Assembly: GCF_902859765.1 (NCBI RefSeq)
Contig: NZ_CADIJV010000023.1
Coordinates: 35,622 to 99,621, forward strand
Origin: Achromobacter pulmonis
GTDB lineage: Bacteria; Pseudomonadota; Gammaproteobacteria; Burkholderiales; Burkholderiaceae_B
Reading direction: 5' to 3'
DNA: 64,000 nt
In this document: in pieces, positions 36,599 to 46,557 of the stretch
Numbering within the stretch: the first letter of the stretch is position 1
How the letters are laid out: each line of letters starts with the position of its first letter
Notes under the pieces: generated by a model
What the model was told of the DNA's origin: nothing
Database searches by the model: none
Seen by the model: only the letters and a program-made list of their open reading frames with translations
Position numbers and translations under genes: made by a program

Positions 36599-37099
36599 TT
36601 AACGCTGATAGACGATATCGGCGCGGCGGTTTTCCGCAAAGTCGGCTTCCGACGAGCCAGTCGCCTTCGGCTTTTCCTTGCCGAAGCTGATGGTCTCGAT
36701 CTGGTTGTCGCTGACGCCCAGCAGGGTCATCATGCGACGCACGGCGTCGGCACGGCGCTGGCCCAGGGCCAGGTTGTATTCGGCGCCGCCGCGTTCGTCG
36801 GTGTTGCCTTCGATCTTGATTTTTTGCTGCTGGTGCGAAGCCAGGTAGCGGGCGTGGGTCTCCACCAGGCCACGGTACTGGTCGGAGACCGTGTAGCTGT
36901 CGAAGTCAAAGTATACCGAGCGCTGTTGCGCCAGGATGCTTTGAGGGTTGAAGGGATCAAGGATCTGGCCAGTAGCCGAGGATCCTTGGCCAGCGCCTCC
37001 GCCCTGACCCGCTTTATCGTCGAGAGGGACGGAGCTGCAAGCTGCCAGGGTGGCAGCCAGCGCGGCGATGGTTAGGCTTTTGGCAATGCGCGACTTCAT
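36599..37099 (-). CDS. pal: Peptidoglycan-associated lipoprotein Pal
   Basis: A 166-residue outer-membrane lipoprotein. The lipobox is LAAC with Cys21, followed by a Gly-rich linker and an OmpA-like domain (about 60-166) with YFDFDSYTV and the peptidoglycan-binding GNTDERGGAEYNLALGQRRA. It links the outer membrane to peptidoglycan and works with TolB. The start at 37099 gives the best signal; the upstream ATG would precede it by 21 residues. It follows tolB in the operon. Confidence 0.96.
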   Translation of the reverse strand: MKSRIAKSLTIAALAATLAACSSVPLDDKAGQGGGAGQGSSATGQILDPFNPQSILAQQRSVYFDFDSYTVSDQYRGLVETHARYLASHQQQKIKIEGNTDERGGAEYNLALGQRRADAVRRMMTLLGVSDNQIETISFGKEKPKATGSSEADFAENRRADIVYQR

Positions 37100-37130
37100 G
37101 ATAGTTCCTTTGCAAAGAGAGTCACACGTG

Positions 37131-38453
37131 TTATCGGGTAAATGGGCCCCAAGTCGGTTCACGTATTTCCCCGTTCAGTACCGAAAGCGTCTGCCGTACG
37201 CGACCATCGCTCGAAACACCTGCAAGCACGCTACGTCCGTTTTGGATGGCGGCGTAGAGGACTTGCATGCCATTCGGCGCGAAGCTTGGCGACTGATCGT
37301 CACGACCATCGGTCAGCAAGGTCTCCGTGCCTGAGGACAGGTTCAACGATGCGATACGGAACGCGCCGTCTCGTCTGGCAACGTACAGCAGCGTCGATCC
37401 ATCTGGGGAAATTCGGGGTGAGATGTTGTAACCACCATTAAACGTGAGGCGGCGAGCATCGCCACCGTCCAGGCCGGTTTGATAAATTTGCGGCCCGCCG
37501 CTGCGGTCACTGGTAAAGATAATGGAACGGCCGTCCGGCGTAAAGCTCGGCTCGGTGTCAATCCCGGGAGAACGCGTAACGCGCTTCATATTCGAGCCGC
37601 CGGCCGCGCTGACGATGTAAATTTGCGACAGCCCATCACGCGTCAGGGCCACGGCGAGCTGCGTGCCATCGGGCGACCAGCCGGGTGCGCTGTTGTTGCC
37701 CTTGAAGTTGGCGACCGGCACGCGGGCGCTGGTGGCCAGCGTATGCACATACACCACGGGCTTGCCGGATTCGAAGCTCACGTAGGCCAGCTTGGAACCA
37801 TCGGGTGACCAGGCCGGCGAGATGATCGGCTCGCGCGAGCGCAGGGCCACCTGGGGATTCTGGCCGTCGGCGTCAGCCACCTGCAGTTCGTAGGTGGCGC
37901 CTTGCTTGAGCACGTAGGCGATGCGGGTCGAGAACACGCCGCGCACGCCGGTGATCTTTTCGTAGATGCGGTCGGCGATCTGGTGGGCGACGCGGCGCAG
38001 TTCCTGTTCGGTGCCCGAGAACGCCACGCCATCGAGCTGGTTCTTCTTGACCGTGTCGGCCAGGCGGTAGCGGACGTCGTAGCGGCCGTCATTGCCGCGC
38101 ACGATGCTGCCATAGGCGATGAAGTCGGCCCCCTTGGCACGCCAGTCGTCGTGGGCGATGGGGGAATCGACATTCAGGCCGGAGCCGGCGGCGCTGATCA
38201 GGCGGAACTGGCCGGTGCGGGTCAGGTCGGCGCGGATCACCTCTGCCAGGGCGCGGCCATGGGCGTCGTCCACCGCGAAGTCGGCGATCGCCACGGGGTA
38301 TTGGGTGGCACCGGTGCCGGAAATGTCGACGCGCAACTGCGCCTGGGCCGGCTTCATGGCCATCAGGCAGGCAAGCGCCAACAGCAGCAGGCCGAGTCCA
38401 TACGATCGCCAGAGAGCGAGGGGGGGAACTCGTCGGCTAGGGGCGGGAGTCAT
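37131..38453 (-). CDS. tolB: Tol-Pal system periplasmic protein TolB
   Basis: A 440-residue periplasmic beta-propeller protein. After the signal (cleaved near PAQA, about residue 37) comes the alpha/beta amino-terminal domain, then six-bladed propeller repeats recognisable by ISPAWSPDGSKLAYVSF, APGWSPDGTQLAVAL and TEPSFTPDGRSIIFTSD. It binds Pal and the TolA region. The ATG at 38453 follows GGAGA at a suitable spacing. A seven-base G/C run lies in its signal-peptide codons (38420-38426), in frame. Confidence 0.95.
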   Translation of the reverse strand: MTPAPSRRVPPLALWRSYGLGLLLLALACLMAMKPAQAQLRVDISGTGATQYPVAIADFAVDDAHGRALAEVIRADLTRTGQFRLISAAGSGLNVDSPIAHDDWRAKGADFIAYGSIVRGNDGRYDVRYRLADTVKKNQLDGVAFSGTEQELRRVAHQIADRIYEKITGVRGVFSTRIAYVLKQGATYELQVADADGQNPQVALRSREPIISPAWSPDGSKLAYVSFESGKPVVYVHTLATSARVPVANFKGNNSAPGWSPDGTQLAVALTRDGLSQIYIVSAAGGSNMKRVTRSPGIDTEPSFTPDGRSIIFTSDRSGGPQIYQTGLDGGDARRLTFNGGYNISPRISPDGSTLLYVARRDGAFRIASLNLSSGTETLLTDGRDDQSPSFAPNGMQVLYAAIQNGRSVLAGVSSDGRVRQTLSVLNGEIREPTWGPFTR

Positions 38454-38469
38454 AATCAGCAATCTCCTG

Positions 38470-39612
38470 TCAATCATACATTCTGTAGACAACGTCAATG
38501 ATGGGCTCGTAGCGGCCGGTCGAAGGCTTGGGGAAGGGGTTGCAGCGGCGGATGCCGGTCTCGACCGCACGGTCGAAGCCCGCGTTGCCGGAGGAACTGG
38601 TCAATGTGACCCCGTTCACCTTCCCGTCAGAACCTAACTTTACCCGGTATTGGGCTGTCGGATTGTTCGATCCGCTGCGCGGCGGAGGCGGGTAGGCCAC
38701 GCCAGGTTGCACGCAGGCGCGGACCTTGGCGCCATAGCCGCTGTCGTTGCCGCCACCGGCCTGGTTGCGATCCGCGGTGCCGCCGGGGATGCCGGCCGCG
38801 CCCAGGGCGTCGTTGCGGAACGCGTCCTTGAGCGCCTTGTCGGCTGCGGCCTTCTTGGCGGCTTCTTCCTTGGCCTTCTTCTCGGCAGCGGCCTTCGCCG
38901 CGGCAGCTTTCTCGGCTGCGGCTTTCTCGGCCGCGGCTTTCTCGGCCGCGGCTTTCTCCGCCGCCGCCTTTTCGGCGGCCGCCTTCTTGGCGGCATCTTC
39001 CTTGGCCTTCTTTTCGGCAGCCGCCTTCTCGGCCGCGGCCTTGTCCGCCGCCGCCTTGTCCGCGGCGGCCTTTTCGGCTGCGGCCTTTTCAGCGGCGGCT
39101 TTCTCGGCTGCCTGGCGTTCCTGTTCGAGGCGCTTCTTTTCCTTCAACTCGGCCTGTTTGCGCTCTTCCGCCAGGCGCGCCTTTTCCTTTGCAGCCTCGG
39201 CCTCCTGGCGAGCCTGTTCTTCCTGCTCGCGCTTTTTCTTGGCTTCCTGCAGGGCGATTTCCGGATCCACTTCTTCCGCTTTGGGCTGGGCCTGCGGTTC
39301 CGGCTTGGGCGGCGGCGCGGGCGCCGGCTCGGGCTGCTTCTGCGGCTCGGGCTCGGGCTCCGGTTGCGGCTTGGGCTCGGGTTTGGGCGGTTCGGGCTGC
39401 GGCGGGGGGGGGACCGGTGAATTGCCGTCGGCCCACAATTGCACTTGCACCGGACCGGGATTTTCGGTGTGCCAGTTCAGATTGACGATCAACACGGCCA
39501 GCAGCAGCGCGTGCACCAGCAACGCCAGGATCAGGGCGATCCGGTTGTCGTTGTTGGGGGGCGTGGCCGGCGGGCCGCTGTGGTGTCGAATAATGGGTGG
39601 GGTCATGGGCAT
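38470..39612 (-). CDS. tolA: Tol-Pal system protein TolA
   Basis: A 380-residue protein. One N-terminal membrane anchor ([19 protein letters not shown], about residues 25-43) is followed by a Pro/Glu/Lys-rich stretch and a long Ala/Lys/Glu helical domain of repeats, then a globular C-terminal domain (from about 295). It spans the periplasm and passes proton-motive energy from TolQR to TolB-Pal. The start may be 39612 or, two codons on, 39606. A run of nine C (plus strand 39404-39412) lies in the proline codons and is in frame. Confidence 0.95.
   Translation of the reverse strand: MPMTPPIIRHHSGPPATPPNNDNRIALILALLVHALLLAVLIVNLNWHTENPGPVQVQLWADGNSPVPPPPQPEPPKPEPKPQPEPEPEPQKQPEPAPAPPPKPEPQAQPKAEEVDPEIALQEAKKKREQEEQARQEAEAAKEKARLAEERKQAELKEKKRLEQERQAAEKAAAEKAAAEKAAADKAAADKAAAEKAAAEKKAKEDAAKKAAAEKAAAEKAAAEKAAAEKAAAEKAAAAKAAAEKKAKEEAAKKAAADKALKDAFRNDALGAAGIPGGTADRNQAGGGNDSGYGAKVRACVQPGVAYPPPPRSGSNNPTAQYRVKLGSDGKVNGVTLTSSSGNAGFDRAVETGIRRCNPFPKPSTGRYEPIIDVVYRMYD
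38835..39114 (-). repeat. Ala/Lys/Glu codon repeat inside tolA
   Basis: The TolA domain II is encoded by a run of near-identical units translating to [10 protein letters not shown] and KKAKE. The DNA has recurring GCCGCGGCT/TTCTC-like blocks, so length may vary by recombination. On the opposite strand it creates long but spurious open frames. Confidence 0.9.
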
Positions 39613-39636
39613 TGCGAGCCGGCGGAAGGCCTCGCG

Positions 39637-40095
39637 TTAGCGTTTTTTCGCAGGAGCGGGCTGATTGCCGCCGGCGGATTGGTCCACCAGCAGGCCCAGG
39701 CGGGTGATGCCATTGGTACGCAGTTCGTCCATGACCTTCACCACCGTTTCGTAAGGCACCTTGCCGTCGGCCGCGATCACCACCGGCGTCTCGGCCGTGA
39801 TGCGCGAACGCACCTGCGCCACCAGCTCGGGGCGGGCGATGTCCTGCATGGTGGCGCCGGGTTCGCGAATGCGCAGCGCGATCTTGCCGTCTTCCGAAAT
39901 CTGGACTTCCAGGGGCTTGACCGGAACGTCCGACGCCGCGCCAACCGAGGGCAGCTGGATCAGGCCCGGCGTGATCAGCGGCGCGGTCACCATGAAGATG
40001 ACCAGCAGCACCAGCATCACGTCGATGTAGGGCACCACATTGATGTCGGCCTTCATGCGGCGGCCGGACCTGCCGCGCGAGCTTAGCGAGGGCAT
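39637..40095 (-). CDS. tolR: Tol-Pal system protein TolR
   Basis: A 152-residue ExbD/TolR protein with a single N-terminal helix (about residues 15-40, NVVPYIDVMLVLLVIFMVTA) bearing the conserved Asp used in proton passage, and a periplasmic domain. It forms the stator with TolQ. Its ATG overlaps the tolQ stop in TGATG at 40093-40097. Confidence 0.95.
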   Translation of the reverse strand: MPSLSSRGRSGRRMKADINVVPYIDVMLVLLVIFMVTAPLITPGLIQLPSVGAASDVPVKPLEVQISEDGKIALRIREPGATMQDIARPELVAQVRSRITAETPVVIAADGKVPYETVVKVMDELRTNGITRLGLLVDQSAGGNQPAPAKKR

Positions 40096-40775
40096 CAGCG
40101 CACCTGCCGTTGCAGAATGTTCAGGAATTCATCGACGAAGCTGTCGAAGCGGATCGAGATGCGGTCGATGTCGTTGGTGAAGCGGTTGTAGGCCACCACG
40201 GCGGGGATGGCGGCGAACAGGCCGATGGCGGTGGCGATCAGCGCTTCGGCAATGCCGGGGGCCACCGAGGCCAGCGTGGCCTGCTGCATGTTCGACAGGC
40301 CGATGAAGGCGTGCATGATGCCCCAGACAGTGCCGAGCAGGCCGATATAGGGCGAAACCGAGCCGGCCGAAGCCAGGAAGTTCAGGTGCGACTCCAGCGC
40401 GTCCATTTCGCGCTGGTAGGCGGCGCGCATGGCGCGGCGCGGGCCGTCGAGCAGGGCGGTGGCGTCATTGACGGCGCCGCCACGGCGGGCTTTCAGGAAT
40501 TCGGTCATGCCGGCGTCGAAGATGCGGGCCAGCGCGCCTTGCTCGTCGCGGCGCGATGCCACGGCCTGTTGCAGCATCGACAGGTCGCCGCCCGACCAGA
40601 AGTCGTCCTCGAAACGGCGGGTCTGGGCATGGGCGCGCTTGATGGCCAGCCGCTTGGCGAAGATGTAGGTCCAGGACATGATCGAGATGCCAAGGAGCAT
40701 CAGCATGATCAACTGGACCGGCACGCTGGCGTGCGTAATCAACGAAAGCAACGACATGTCGTTGGTGGCTTGCAT
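40095..40775 (-). CDS. tolQ: Tol-Pal system protein TolQ
   Basis: A 226-residue MotA/ExbB-family proton channel. Three helices: near 20-40 (PVQLIMLMLLGISIMSWTYI), near 130-155 (SPYIGLLGTVWGIMHAFIGL) and near 165-190 (PGIAEALIATAIGLFAAIPA). It energises TolA. The start at 40775 is the first ATG after ybgC; the longer upstream frame is inside ybgC. The gap to ybgC is only 2 bp. Confidence 0.95.
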   Translation of the reverse strand: MQATNDMSLLSLITHASVPVQLIMLMLLGISIMSWTYIFAKRLAIKRAHAQTRRFEDDFWSGGDLSMLQQAVASRRDEQGALARIFDAGMTEFLKARRGGAVNDATALLDGPRRAMRAAYQREMDALESHLNFLASAGSVSPYIGLLGTVWGIMHAFIGLSNMQQATLASVAPGIAEALIATAIGLFAAIPAVVAYNRFTNDIDRISIRFDSFVDEFLNILQRQVR

Positions 40776-40777
40776 GG

Positions 40778-41200
40778 TTATTCCTGAATTGATTCCAGTT
40801 TGGCGCGGACGTCGGCCGGCAGTTCCACCGGCCGCATGTGGACGGCATCGACGCAGCAGACTTGGATATTGCCTTCGGCAAGCAGTTCCCCGTCCCGTTC
40901 TGCGCGCTGCGCGAAGTGTATCGAAGCGCGGCCCAGTCGTGTGACCCGGCTGCGTATGGTAAGCAAATCGTCCAGTCTGGCCGGCTTGCGATAGGACATG
41001 TCCAGCGAGCGGACGACGAACAGCCGCTGTTCGCTGGCGGCCAGGCCGGATTGGTTGACCCCCAGGTCGCGCAGCCATTCGGTGCGGGCGCGCTCCAGGA
41101 ATTTCAAGTAGTTGGCGTAGAAAACCACCCCGCCCGCGTCCGTGTCCTCGTAATAGACACGGACTTGCAGGAGGGATTCGGCGGACTTCGGATCGGTCAC
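40778..41200 (-). CDS. ybgC: Tol-Pal-associated acyl-CoA thioesterase YbgC
   Basis: A 140-residue hotdog thioesterase with the catalytic YYEDTDAGGVVFYANYLKFLE motif (Asp in the EDTDAGG core). It uses a GTG start at 41200, the frame beginning MTDPKSAES. It hydrolyses short or medium acyl-CoA and is the first gene of the tol operon, just upstream of tolQ. Confidence 0.93.
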   Translation of the reverse strand: MTDPKSAESLLQVRVYYEDTDAGGVVFYANYLKFLERARTEWLRDLGVNQSGLAASEQRLFVVRSLDMSYRKPARLDDLLTIRSRVTRLGRASIHFAQRAERDGELLAEGNIQVCCVDAVHMRPVELPADVRAKLESIQE

Positions 41201-41267
41201 GATGCGGGTTTCGATAATGCGGGTCGGGACGCGGAAAGTCCGTTCTTGCTTCAGGGTTTAAGGCGGT

Positions 41268-42998
41268 TCACAGCGTGTCGAGTTTCGTCAGCACGGCTTC
41301 AAGCGCGGACTCTACCGGAATCTTGGCCGCTTCGGTTTCGCGACGGGCCTGCAATTCCACCACACCGTCGTTCAAGCCGCGTTCTCCAACTGTTACACGG
41401 AGCGGCGCGCCGATCAATTCCCACTCGGCGAACATCACGCCCGGGCGGGCGTCGCGGTCGTCCAGGATGACGTCCACGCCGCGCGCCAGCAGCGATTCGT
41501 ACAGTTTCAGAGAGGTGTTACGCACGGTTTCGCTTTTGCCCCAGCCCACCGGGCAGATGACGACTTCGAACGGTGCGATGGCGCGCGGCCAGATGATGCC
41601 GCGGGCATCGTGGTTCTGCTCGATGGCGGCGCCGACGATGCGGGTGACGCCGATGCCGTAGCAGCCCATTTCCAGGACGGCCGGCTTGCCGGTCTCGTCC
41701 AGGAAGGTGGCCTTGAGGGCTTCGGAGTACTTTTTACCCAGGTAGAAAACGTGGCCGACCTCGATGCCGCGCTGGATCGACAGCGTGCCCTTGCCATCCG
41801 GCGAGGGATCGCCGGCCACCACGTTGCGCAGGTCGGCCACCCGTTCCGGCTCGGGCAGGTCGCGGCCCCAGTTCACGCCCTGGATGTGGAAATCTTCGCG
41901 GTTGGCGCCGCAGACGAAATCGGCCATGTTGGCCACGGTGCGGTCGGCGATGACGTGTACCGGGCGCACGGTGCGCACCGGCCCCAGGTAGCCGGGCTTG
42001 CAGCCGAAATGCTCGACGATCTCGGTTTCCGTGGCGAAACGGAAACCGGCCAGGCCCGGCAGCTTGCCGGCCTTGATTTCGTTGAGTTCGTGGTCGCCGC
42101 GCAGCAGCAGCAGCCAGATGTCGACCTTGCCCTTGTCGCCGTCGGTGGCCAGGACAATGGACTTCACCGTGCGCTCCAGCGGCAGCCCCAGCAGGCGTGC
42201 CACGTCCTCGCACTTGGCCGCGCCCGGGGTGGCCACGTCGGCCATCGGCTGGGTGGCCGCGCCGCGCTCGGCGTACAGGCAGGGCGCCTCGGCCAGTTCG
42301 ATGTTGGCGGCGTAGTCGGAATCGGCGTTGTAGACCAGCAGGTCCTCGCCGGTGTCGGCGATCACCTGGAATTCATGGCTGCGGCTGCCGCCGATGGAGC
42401 CGGTATCGGCCGCCACCGCGCGGAACTCCAGGCCCAGTCGGCCGAAGATGCGCATGTAGGCGGCGTACATGTTGTCGTAGCTGCGCTGGGCGCCGGCCTC
42501 GTCGCGGTCGAAGGAGTAGGCATCCTTCATGGTGAATTCCCGGCCGCGCATCAACCCGAAGCGGGGGCGGCGCTCGTCCCGGAACTTGGTCTGGATGTGA
42601 TAGAAATTCAACGGCAACTGCCGGTAGCTGTGGATCTCGTTGCGGGCGATGTCGGTGATCACCTCTTCGGAGGTCGGCTGCAGCACGAAATCGCGCTGGT
42701 GCCGGTCCTTGATGCGCAGCAGTTCGGCGCCGTACTGCTCCCAGCGGCCCGATTCCATCCAGAGTTCGGCCGGCTGGACCACCGGCATCAGCAGTTCGAT
42801 GGCGCCGGAGGCGTTCATTTCCTCCCGGACGATCGCCTCGACCTTGCGGATGATCTTCAGGCCCAGGGGCATGTAGGTGTAGATGCCACCCGCGAGCTTG
42901 CGGATCATGCCGGCCCGGGTCATCAGCTGGTGGCTGGCGACTTCGGCTTCGGAAGGGGCTTCTTTGAGGGTGTTGATGTGGTAGTTGGATGCGCGCAT
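41268..42998 (-). CDS. proS: Prolyl-tRNA synthetase (bacterial type with editing insertion)
   Basis: A 576-residue class II synthetase. Motif 1/2 region: [20 protein letters not shown] and [19 protein letters not shown]; motif 3 near [19 protein letters not shown]; the anticodon-binding domain is C-terminal. Between about 225 and 390 lies the YbaK-like editing insertion that clears Ala-tRNA-Pro. It charges tRNA-Pro. It is divergent from rppH, 65 bp apart, and upstream of ybgC (67 bp), so it may lead the tol operon. Confidence 0.96.
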   Translation of the reverse strand: MRASNYHINTLKEAPSEAEVASHQLMTRAGMIRKLAGGIYTYMPLGLKIIRKVEAIVREEMNASGAIELLMPVVQPAELWMESGRWEQYGAELLRIKDRHQRDFVLQPTSEEVITDIARNEIHSYRQLPLNFYHIQTKFRDERRPRFGLMRGREFTMKDAYSFDRDEAGAQRSYDNMYAAYMRIFGRLGLEFRAVAADTGSIGGSRSHEFQVIADTGEDLLVYNADSDYAANIELAEAPCLYAERGAATQPMADVATPGAAKCEDVARLLGLPLERTVKSIVLATDGDKGKVDIWLLLLRGDHELNEIKAGKLPGLAGFRFATETEIVEHFGCKPGYLGPVRTVRPVHVIADRTVANMADFVCGANREDFHIQGVNWGRDLPEPERVADLRNVVAGDPSPDGKGTLSIQRGIEVGHVFYLGKKYSEALKATFLDETGKPAVLEMGCYGIGVTRIVGAAIEQNHDARGIIWPRAIAPFEVVICPVGWGKSETVRNTSLKLYESLLARGVDVILDDRDARPGVMFAEWELIGAPLRVTVGERGLNDGVVELQARRETEAAKIPVESALEAVLTKLDTL

Positions 42999-43063
42999 GT
43001 TTAAAGGTGGCAGCAGATACGTATAATCGACTGTAATTGTATTGAATTCGGTGGGGGTGGCCC

Positions 43064-43636
43064 ATGCTTGACCGCGAAGGCTACCGCCCCAATGTCGGCA
43101 TCATTCTCGTCAATAACAGAAACGAGGTCTTTTGGGGCAAGCGTATCAGGGAACATGCCTGGCAGTTCCCGCAGGGCGGCATCAAGTACGGCGAAAGCCC
43201 GGTGCAGGCCATGTATCGCGAGCTCCATGAAGAGGTGGGCCTGAAGCCCGAGCATGTCCGTATTTTGGGGCGTACACGCGATTGGTTACGTTATAACGTG
43301 ACCGATCACTTCGTCCGGCGTGAGTGGCGCGGCCACTATAAAGGACAAAAGCAGATTTGGTTCTTGTTGCGCCTGGTGGGACGTGACAGCGACGTTTGCC
43401 TGCGCGCGACGCAGCATCCGGAATTCGACGCCTGGCGCTGGAGCCAGTACTGGGTGCCGTTGGATGCCGTGATCGAGTTCAAGCGCGACGTCTACACCCA
43501 GGCGTTGAACGAGTTGTCGGCAATCCTCTTTCGGCGTCATCACGAAACCCGCTACCTGCGTCAGCGCGTGCATGGGCAGCGGACGGCAGAAAACTTGCCC
43601 GAAGGAACGGACGGTCATGCGCATATTGTTGGTTGA
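43064..43636 (+). CDS. rppH: RNA pyrophosphohydrolase RppH
   Basis: A 190-residue Nudix hydrolase. The Nudix box is at residues 38-60 ([20 protein letters not shown] with VGL following), matching GX5EX7REUXEEXGU. The N-terminus [16 protein letters not shown] and the C-terminal [14 protein letters not shown] fit RppH. It removes pyrophosphate from 5'-triphosphate RNA, starting mRNA decay. Its last 20 bp overlap the response regulator gene, a likely coupling. Confidence 0.94.
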   Translation: MLDREGYRPNVGIILVNNRNEVFWGKRIREHAWQFPQGGIKYGESPVQAMYRELHEEVGLKPEHVRILGRTRDWLRYNVTDHFVRREWRGHYKGQKQIWFLLRLVGRDSDVCLRATQHPEFDAWRWSQYWVPLDAVIEFKRDVYTQALNELSAILFRRHHETRYLRQRVHGQRTAENLPEGTDGHAHIVG

Positions 43637-44303
43637 AGATGAACGGGACATGGCGTCCTGGCTGATGCGCGCGCTCGCGCAAAGCGGGTTTGTGCCGGAT
43701 CACGCCGCCGACGCGCGCACGGCCGAAGCGTTCATGGCGGGCACCGAATACGATGCCATCGTCATGGACCTGCGCCTGCCCGACAAGCATGGCCTGGTGG
43801 TGCTGCGCGAGATGCGCAACCGCGACGACCGCACCCCAGTGCTGCTGCTGACCGCCCAGGGCGCGCTGCAGGACCGGGTGCGCGGGCTGAACCTGGGCGC
43901 CGATGACTTCCTCACCAAGCCCTTCGCCCTCGAAGAACTGGAAGCCCGCCTGACCGCGCTGGTGCGCCGCAGCCGCGGCCGCCAGCATCCGCGCCTGCAG
44001 TGCGGCTCGCTGTCCTACGACAGCGAAAGCCGCGCCTTCACGCTGGACGGTTCGCTGTTGTTCCTGACCCCGCGCGAGCACGCCGCCCTGGCGGCCCTGC
44101 TGACGCGCAGCGGCTATCCGGTGGACAAGTCGCAACTGTTCGGCAAGGTGTTCACCCACGACAGCGAGGCCAACCCCGACGCCATCGAGGTGGTGCTGCA
44201 TCGCCTGCGCAAGAAGCTGGCTGGCAGCGACGTGCGCATCGTCACCGTGCGCGGGCTGGGCTACATGCTGGAGAGCGTCGCCAGCGAAGCCGCCGACTCC
44301 TGA
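43617..44303 (+). CDS. tctD: TctD-like response regulator (OmpR family)
   Basis: A 228-residue response regulator: receiver domain 1-115 with Asp51 (VMDLRLPD) as phosphorylation site and LTKPFALEE, and OmpR-type winged helix (about 130-220, [20 protein letters not shown]). Start at 43617 ([11 protein letters not shown]). It pairs with the sensor kinase 7 bp downstream and, by context, controls the tctBA transporter genes further along. The symbol is by analogy with TctDE; the B. pertussis BctDE system is a known relative. Confidence 0.88.
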   Translation: MRILLVEDERDMASWLMRALAQSGFVPDHAADARTAEAFMAGTEYDAIVMDLRLPDKHGLVVLREMRNRDDRTPVLLLTAQGALQDRVRGLNLGADDFLTKPFALEELEARLTALVRRSRGRQHPRLQCGSLSYDSESRAFTLDGSLLFLTPREHAALAALLTRSGYPVDKSQLFGKVFTHDSEANPDAIEVVLHRLRKKLAGSDVRIVTVRGLGYMLESVASEAADS

Positions 44304-44310
44304 CCCCCAC

Positions 44311-45843
44311 GTGAGCCTCCGGATTCCTGGGTTGCCGCGGGTCGGCATCCGCGCGCTGCTGATCATCCTGCTGCTGCCCGGCGTGGTGGCGCTGCTGGTC
44401 ATCGACAGCCTGAACGACTACCGCACCCTTTCCGAAATCACCAACGAGGCCTACGACAGCGCGCTGGTCGAACCCGCCCGGGTCCTGGAAAGCAGTCTGG
44501 AGTTCACGCCCGACGGGTCGCTGCAGGTGGCCACGCCCCTGTACGCCCAGGTCATGCTGGAATCGCGCGCCGGGCTGCGCAAGTACTTCCGCATCGAACA
44601 GATCGATCCGCCGCTGCCGGACGGTGCGCCGGTGCCGACCGCGCAGGGCAAGACCCTGCTGGGCATGCCCGAGCTGCCGCGCCCGCCGAGCTGGCCGCGT
44701 TCCAATGGCCCGCCGGTGTTCTACGACGGCGTCTACCGCAACGACCCGGTGCGGGTGGTGTCGCTGGTGCGTGACCTGTACTACCAAGGGGCGCATCGCC
44801 AGGTGCTGGTGCTGGTCGCCGAAAGCACCGGCAAGCGCATCGAGGCCGAAAACAGCGCCCGCCGGCAGGAAATCCTGCGCGATGCCCGCATGCTGGCGCT
44901 GGTGGTGCTGCTGGTGTGGTGGGGCGTGTCCTGGGCCCTGAAGCCGTTGCGCCGCCTGCGCGCCGACATCCGCAACCGCCGGCCCGACGACCTGACCGCG
45001 CTCGACGCATCGCGCGTGCCCAGCGAGGTGGCGCCGCTGGTCGATGCCGTCAATCACCACATCGCCCGCTACCGCCGCGTGCTCGAAGAGCAATCACACT
45101 TCCTGGCGGACGCGTCGCACCAATTGCGCACGCCGCTGGCCATCATGCTGACCCAGGCGCAATACGCCCTGCGCGAGCGCGACCCGGCCCGGGCCCAGGA
45201 GGGATTGCGCGCGATCGTCGACCAACTGGGACGCACCCGGCGCCTGACCGAGCAGTTGTTGTCGCTGGCCCACGCCAACCAGTCGGACCAGGTGCCACGG
45301 CAATTGCTCGACATGAATGCCGTATCGCGTGAAGTGGTATTGCAATACCTGCCGCTGGCGCACGAGAAACAGCAGGATCTGGGCTGGGTGCAGGCCGTCA
45401 ACGAGCAAGGCCAGGAAGCCGAGGCGCCGGCGTCCGGCAACGAAGCCGAATTGCACGAAGCGTTGTCCAACCTGGTGCACAACGCCATCCACTACGCGCC
45501 GGTGGGCGCGCGCATCACGGTCTCGGTCGGCCGGGTCGATAAGCGTATCGAGGTGGCCGTGTCCGACAACGGTCCTGGCCTGGAACCGCTCTTGCGCGCC
45601 CGGGCCTTCGCCCGTTTCGAGCGGGTCGGCACCGACAAGCCGGTGGCTTCCTCGGGGTCGGGGCTGGGGCTGGCCATCGCCCGCGCCTATGCCCGCCGCA
45701 ATGACGGCGATATCGAATTGCGCGACGGCGAGCCCAACGCCCAGGGCGGAGTGGGCCTGGCGGCGGTGCTGTGGCTGCCGCTGGCGACGACCGTATCGCA
45801 ATACCCGCGGTCGGCCGACGCCGAGTTCAGCGGCGAACAATGA
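44311..45843 (+). CDS. tctE: TctE-like sensor histidine kinase
   Basis: A 510-residue membrane kinase. Helix one near the N-terminus (ALLIILLLPGVVALLVIDSL), a periplasmic sensor part, and a second helix (MLALVVLLVWWGVSWAL) precede HAMP, the H-box (LADASHQLRTPLAIML) and the ATPase domain (NLVHNAIHY, SDNGPGL, SGSGLGLAIARAYA). It starts at GTG 44311. It likely senses a tricarboxylate or related acid. It is immediately upstream of the tctB/tctA genes, with a 234-bp structured gap. Confidence 0.9.
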   Translation: MSLRIPGLPRVGIRALLIILLLPGVVALLVIDSLNDYRTLSEITNEAYDSALVEPARVLESSLEFTPDGSLQVATPLYAQVMLESRAGLRKYFRIEQIDPPLPDGAPVPTAQGKTLLGMPELPRPPSWPRSNGPPVFYDGVYRNDPVRVVSLVRDLYYQGAHRQVLVLVAESTGKRIEAENSARRQEILRDARMLALVVLLVWWGVSWALKPLRRLRADIRNRRPDDLTALDASRVPSEVAPLVDAVNHHIARYRRVLEEQSHFLADASHQLRTPLAIMLTQAQYALRERDPARAQEGLRAIVDQLGRTRRLTEQLLSLAHANQSDQVPRQLLDMNAVSREVVLQYLPLAHEKQQDLGWVQAVNEQGQEAEAPASGNEAELHEALSNLVHNAIHYAPVGARITVSVGRVDKRIEVAVSDNGPGLEPLLRARAFARFERVGTDKPVASSGSGLGLAIARAYARRNDGDIELRDGEPNAQGGVGLAAVLWLPLATTVSQYPRSADAEFSGEQ

Positions 45844-45994
45844 CCGGCGGGCGCGCAGCCGCGCCCAAGCTTTCATTCGGTTGTCCTCCTCGATCTTGCG
45901 CTTCGCTCGGATTCCCATCAGGGATAACCCCCGAATTCAGCATCGCGACAGCGCACAGAAAGCGAATTAGCAGCTTCCTTCCGTAATCTGCCAG

Positions 45995-46071
45995 CCGGCT
46001 TGCTGGAAAAAGCCGGACGGCGCACGTCTTGGGTGCCGTCCCGAGGGTCCGCACGACCCTGCTTCAGGAGG
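45995..46071 (+). promoter_or_regulatory. Structured leader with strong ribosome-binding site before tctB
   Basis: Three hairpins in a row can be drawn: CCGGCTT/AAGCCGG (45995-46001, 46010-46016), GACGGC/GCCGTC (from 46017 to about 46042), and GGGTC/GACCC (about 46045-46059). AGGAGG at 46066-46071 follows, 6 bp before the GTG start. No terminator U tract is visible, so the role may be translational control or RNA stability. Confidence 0.45.
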
Positions 46072-46077
46072 AAGGAA

Positions 46078-46551
46078 GTGCAAAAAACAATTAATAGAAA
46101 GGACTATTACGGCGGTGCGCTGATGGTCCTTGTCGGATTGGGGGCGATCTATGGTGGTACGGACTATCACATCGGAACGCTCAGTCACATGGGGCCGGGG
46201 TTCTTTCCCGCGGCACTGGGCGCACTGCTGGCGCTAACCGGGATCCTGATCGCGATCTCGGCGCGTTCCGGCGAATCCACGCCTCCCGCGCCTGGCGACG
46301 GCCATGCGCACGGACTGCCGGATTTCCGTGGCAGCGCCTGCATTCTGCTGGGCACGCTGGCCTTCCTGTTGCTGGGCCATTACGGCGGGCTGCTGCCGGC
46401 CACGTTTGCCATTGTGTTCATCTCGGCCCTGGGCGACCGCAAGAATACGGTCAAGCAGGCGTTCGTGTTGTCGGTCGGCATGTCCGTCATCGCGGTGGTG
46501 GTTTTCTGGTGGGCGCTGCAACTGCAGCTGCCGCTGTTTCGTTGGGGTTGA
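46078..46551 (+). CDS. tctB: TctB family small membrane subunit of a tripartite tricarboxylate transporter
   Basis: A 157-residue four-helix protein of the TctB type: first helix (GGALMVLVGLGAIYGG), the SHMGPGFFP motif typical of TctB, and further helices. It uses GTG at 46078, supported by AGGAGG 6 bp upstream; an earlier ATG would add hydrophilic residues. It acts with TctA and an extracytoplasmic Bug-type binding protein, which is not encoded here. Confidence 0.9.
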   Translation: MQKTINRKDYYGGALMVLVGLGAIYGGTDYHIGTLSHMGPGFFPAALGALLALTGILIAISARSGESTPPAPGDGHAHGLPDFRGSACILLGTLAFLLLGHYGGLLPATFAIVFISALGDRKNTVKQAFVLSVGMSVIAVVVFWWALQLQLPLFRWG

Positions 46552-46557
46552 TGCGCC

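Noticed and set aside
38650-39640. Plus-strand open frames rich in Ala/Leu/Phe/Gly opposite tolA
   Set aside because: They arise from the TolA Ala/Lys/Glu repeats read backward.
41268-42998. YbaK-like domain in proS as a separate gene
   Set aside because: It lies in frame within ProRS as the usual editing insertion.
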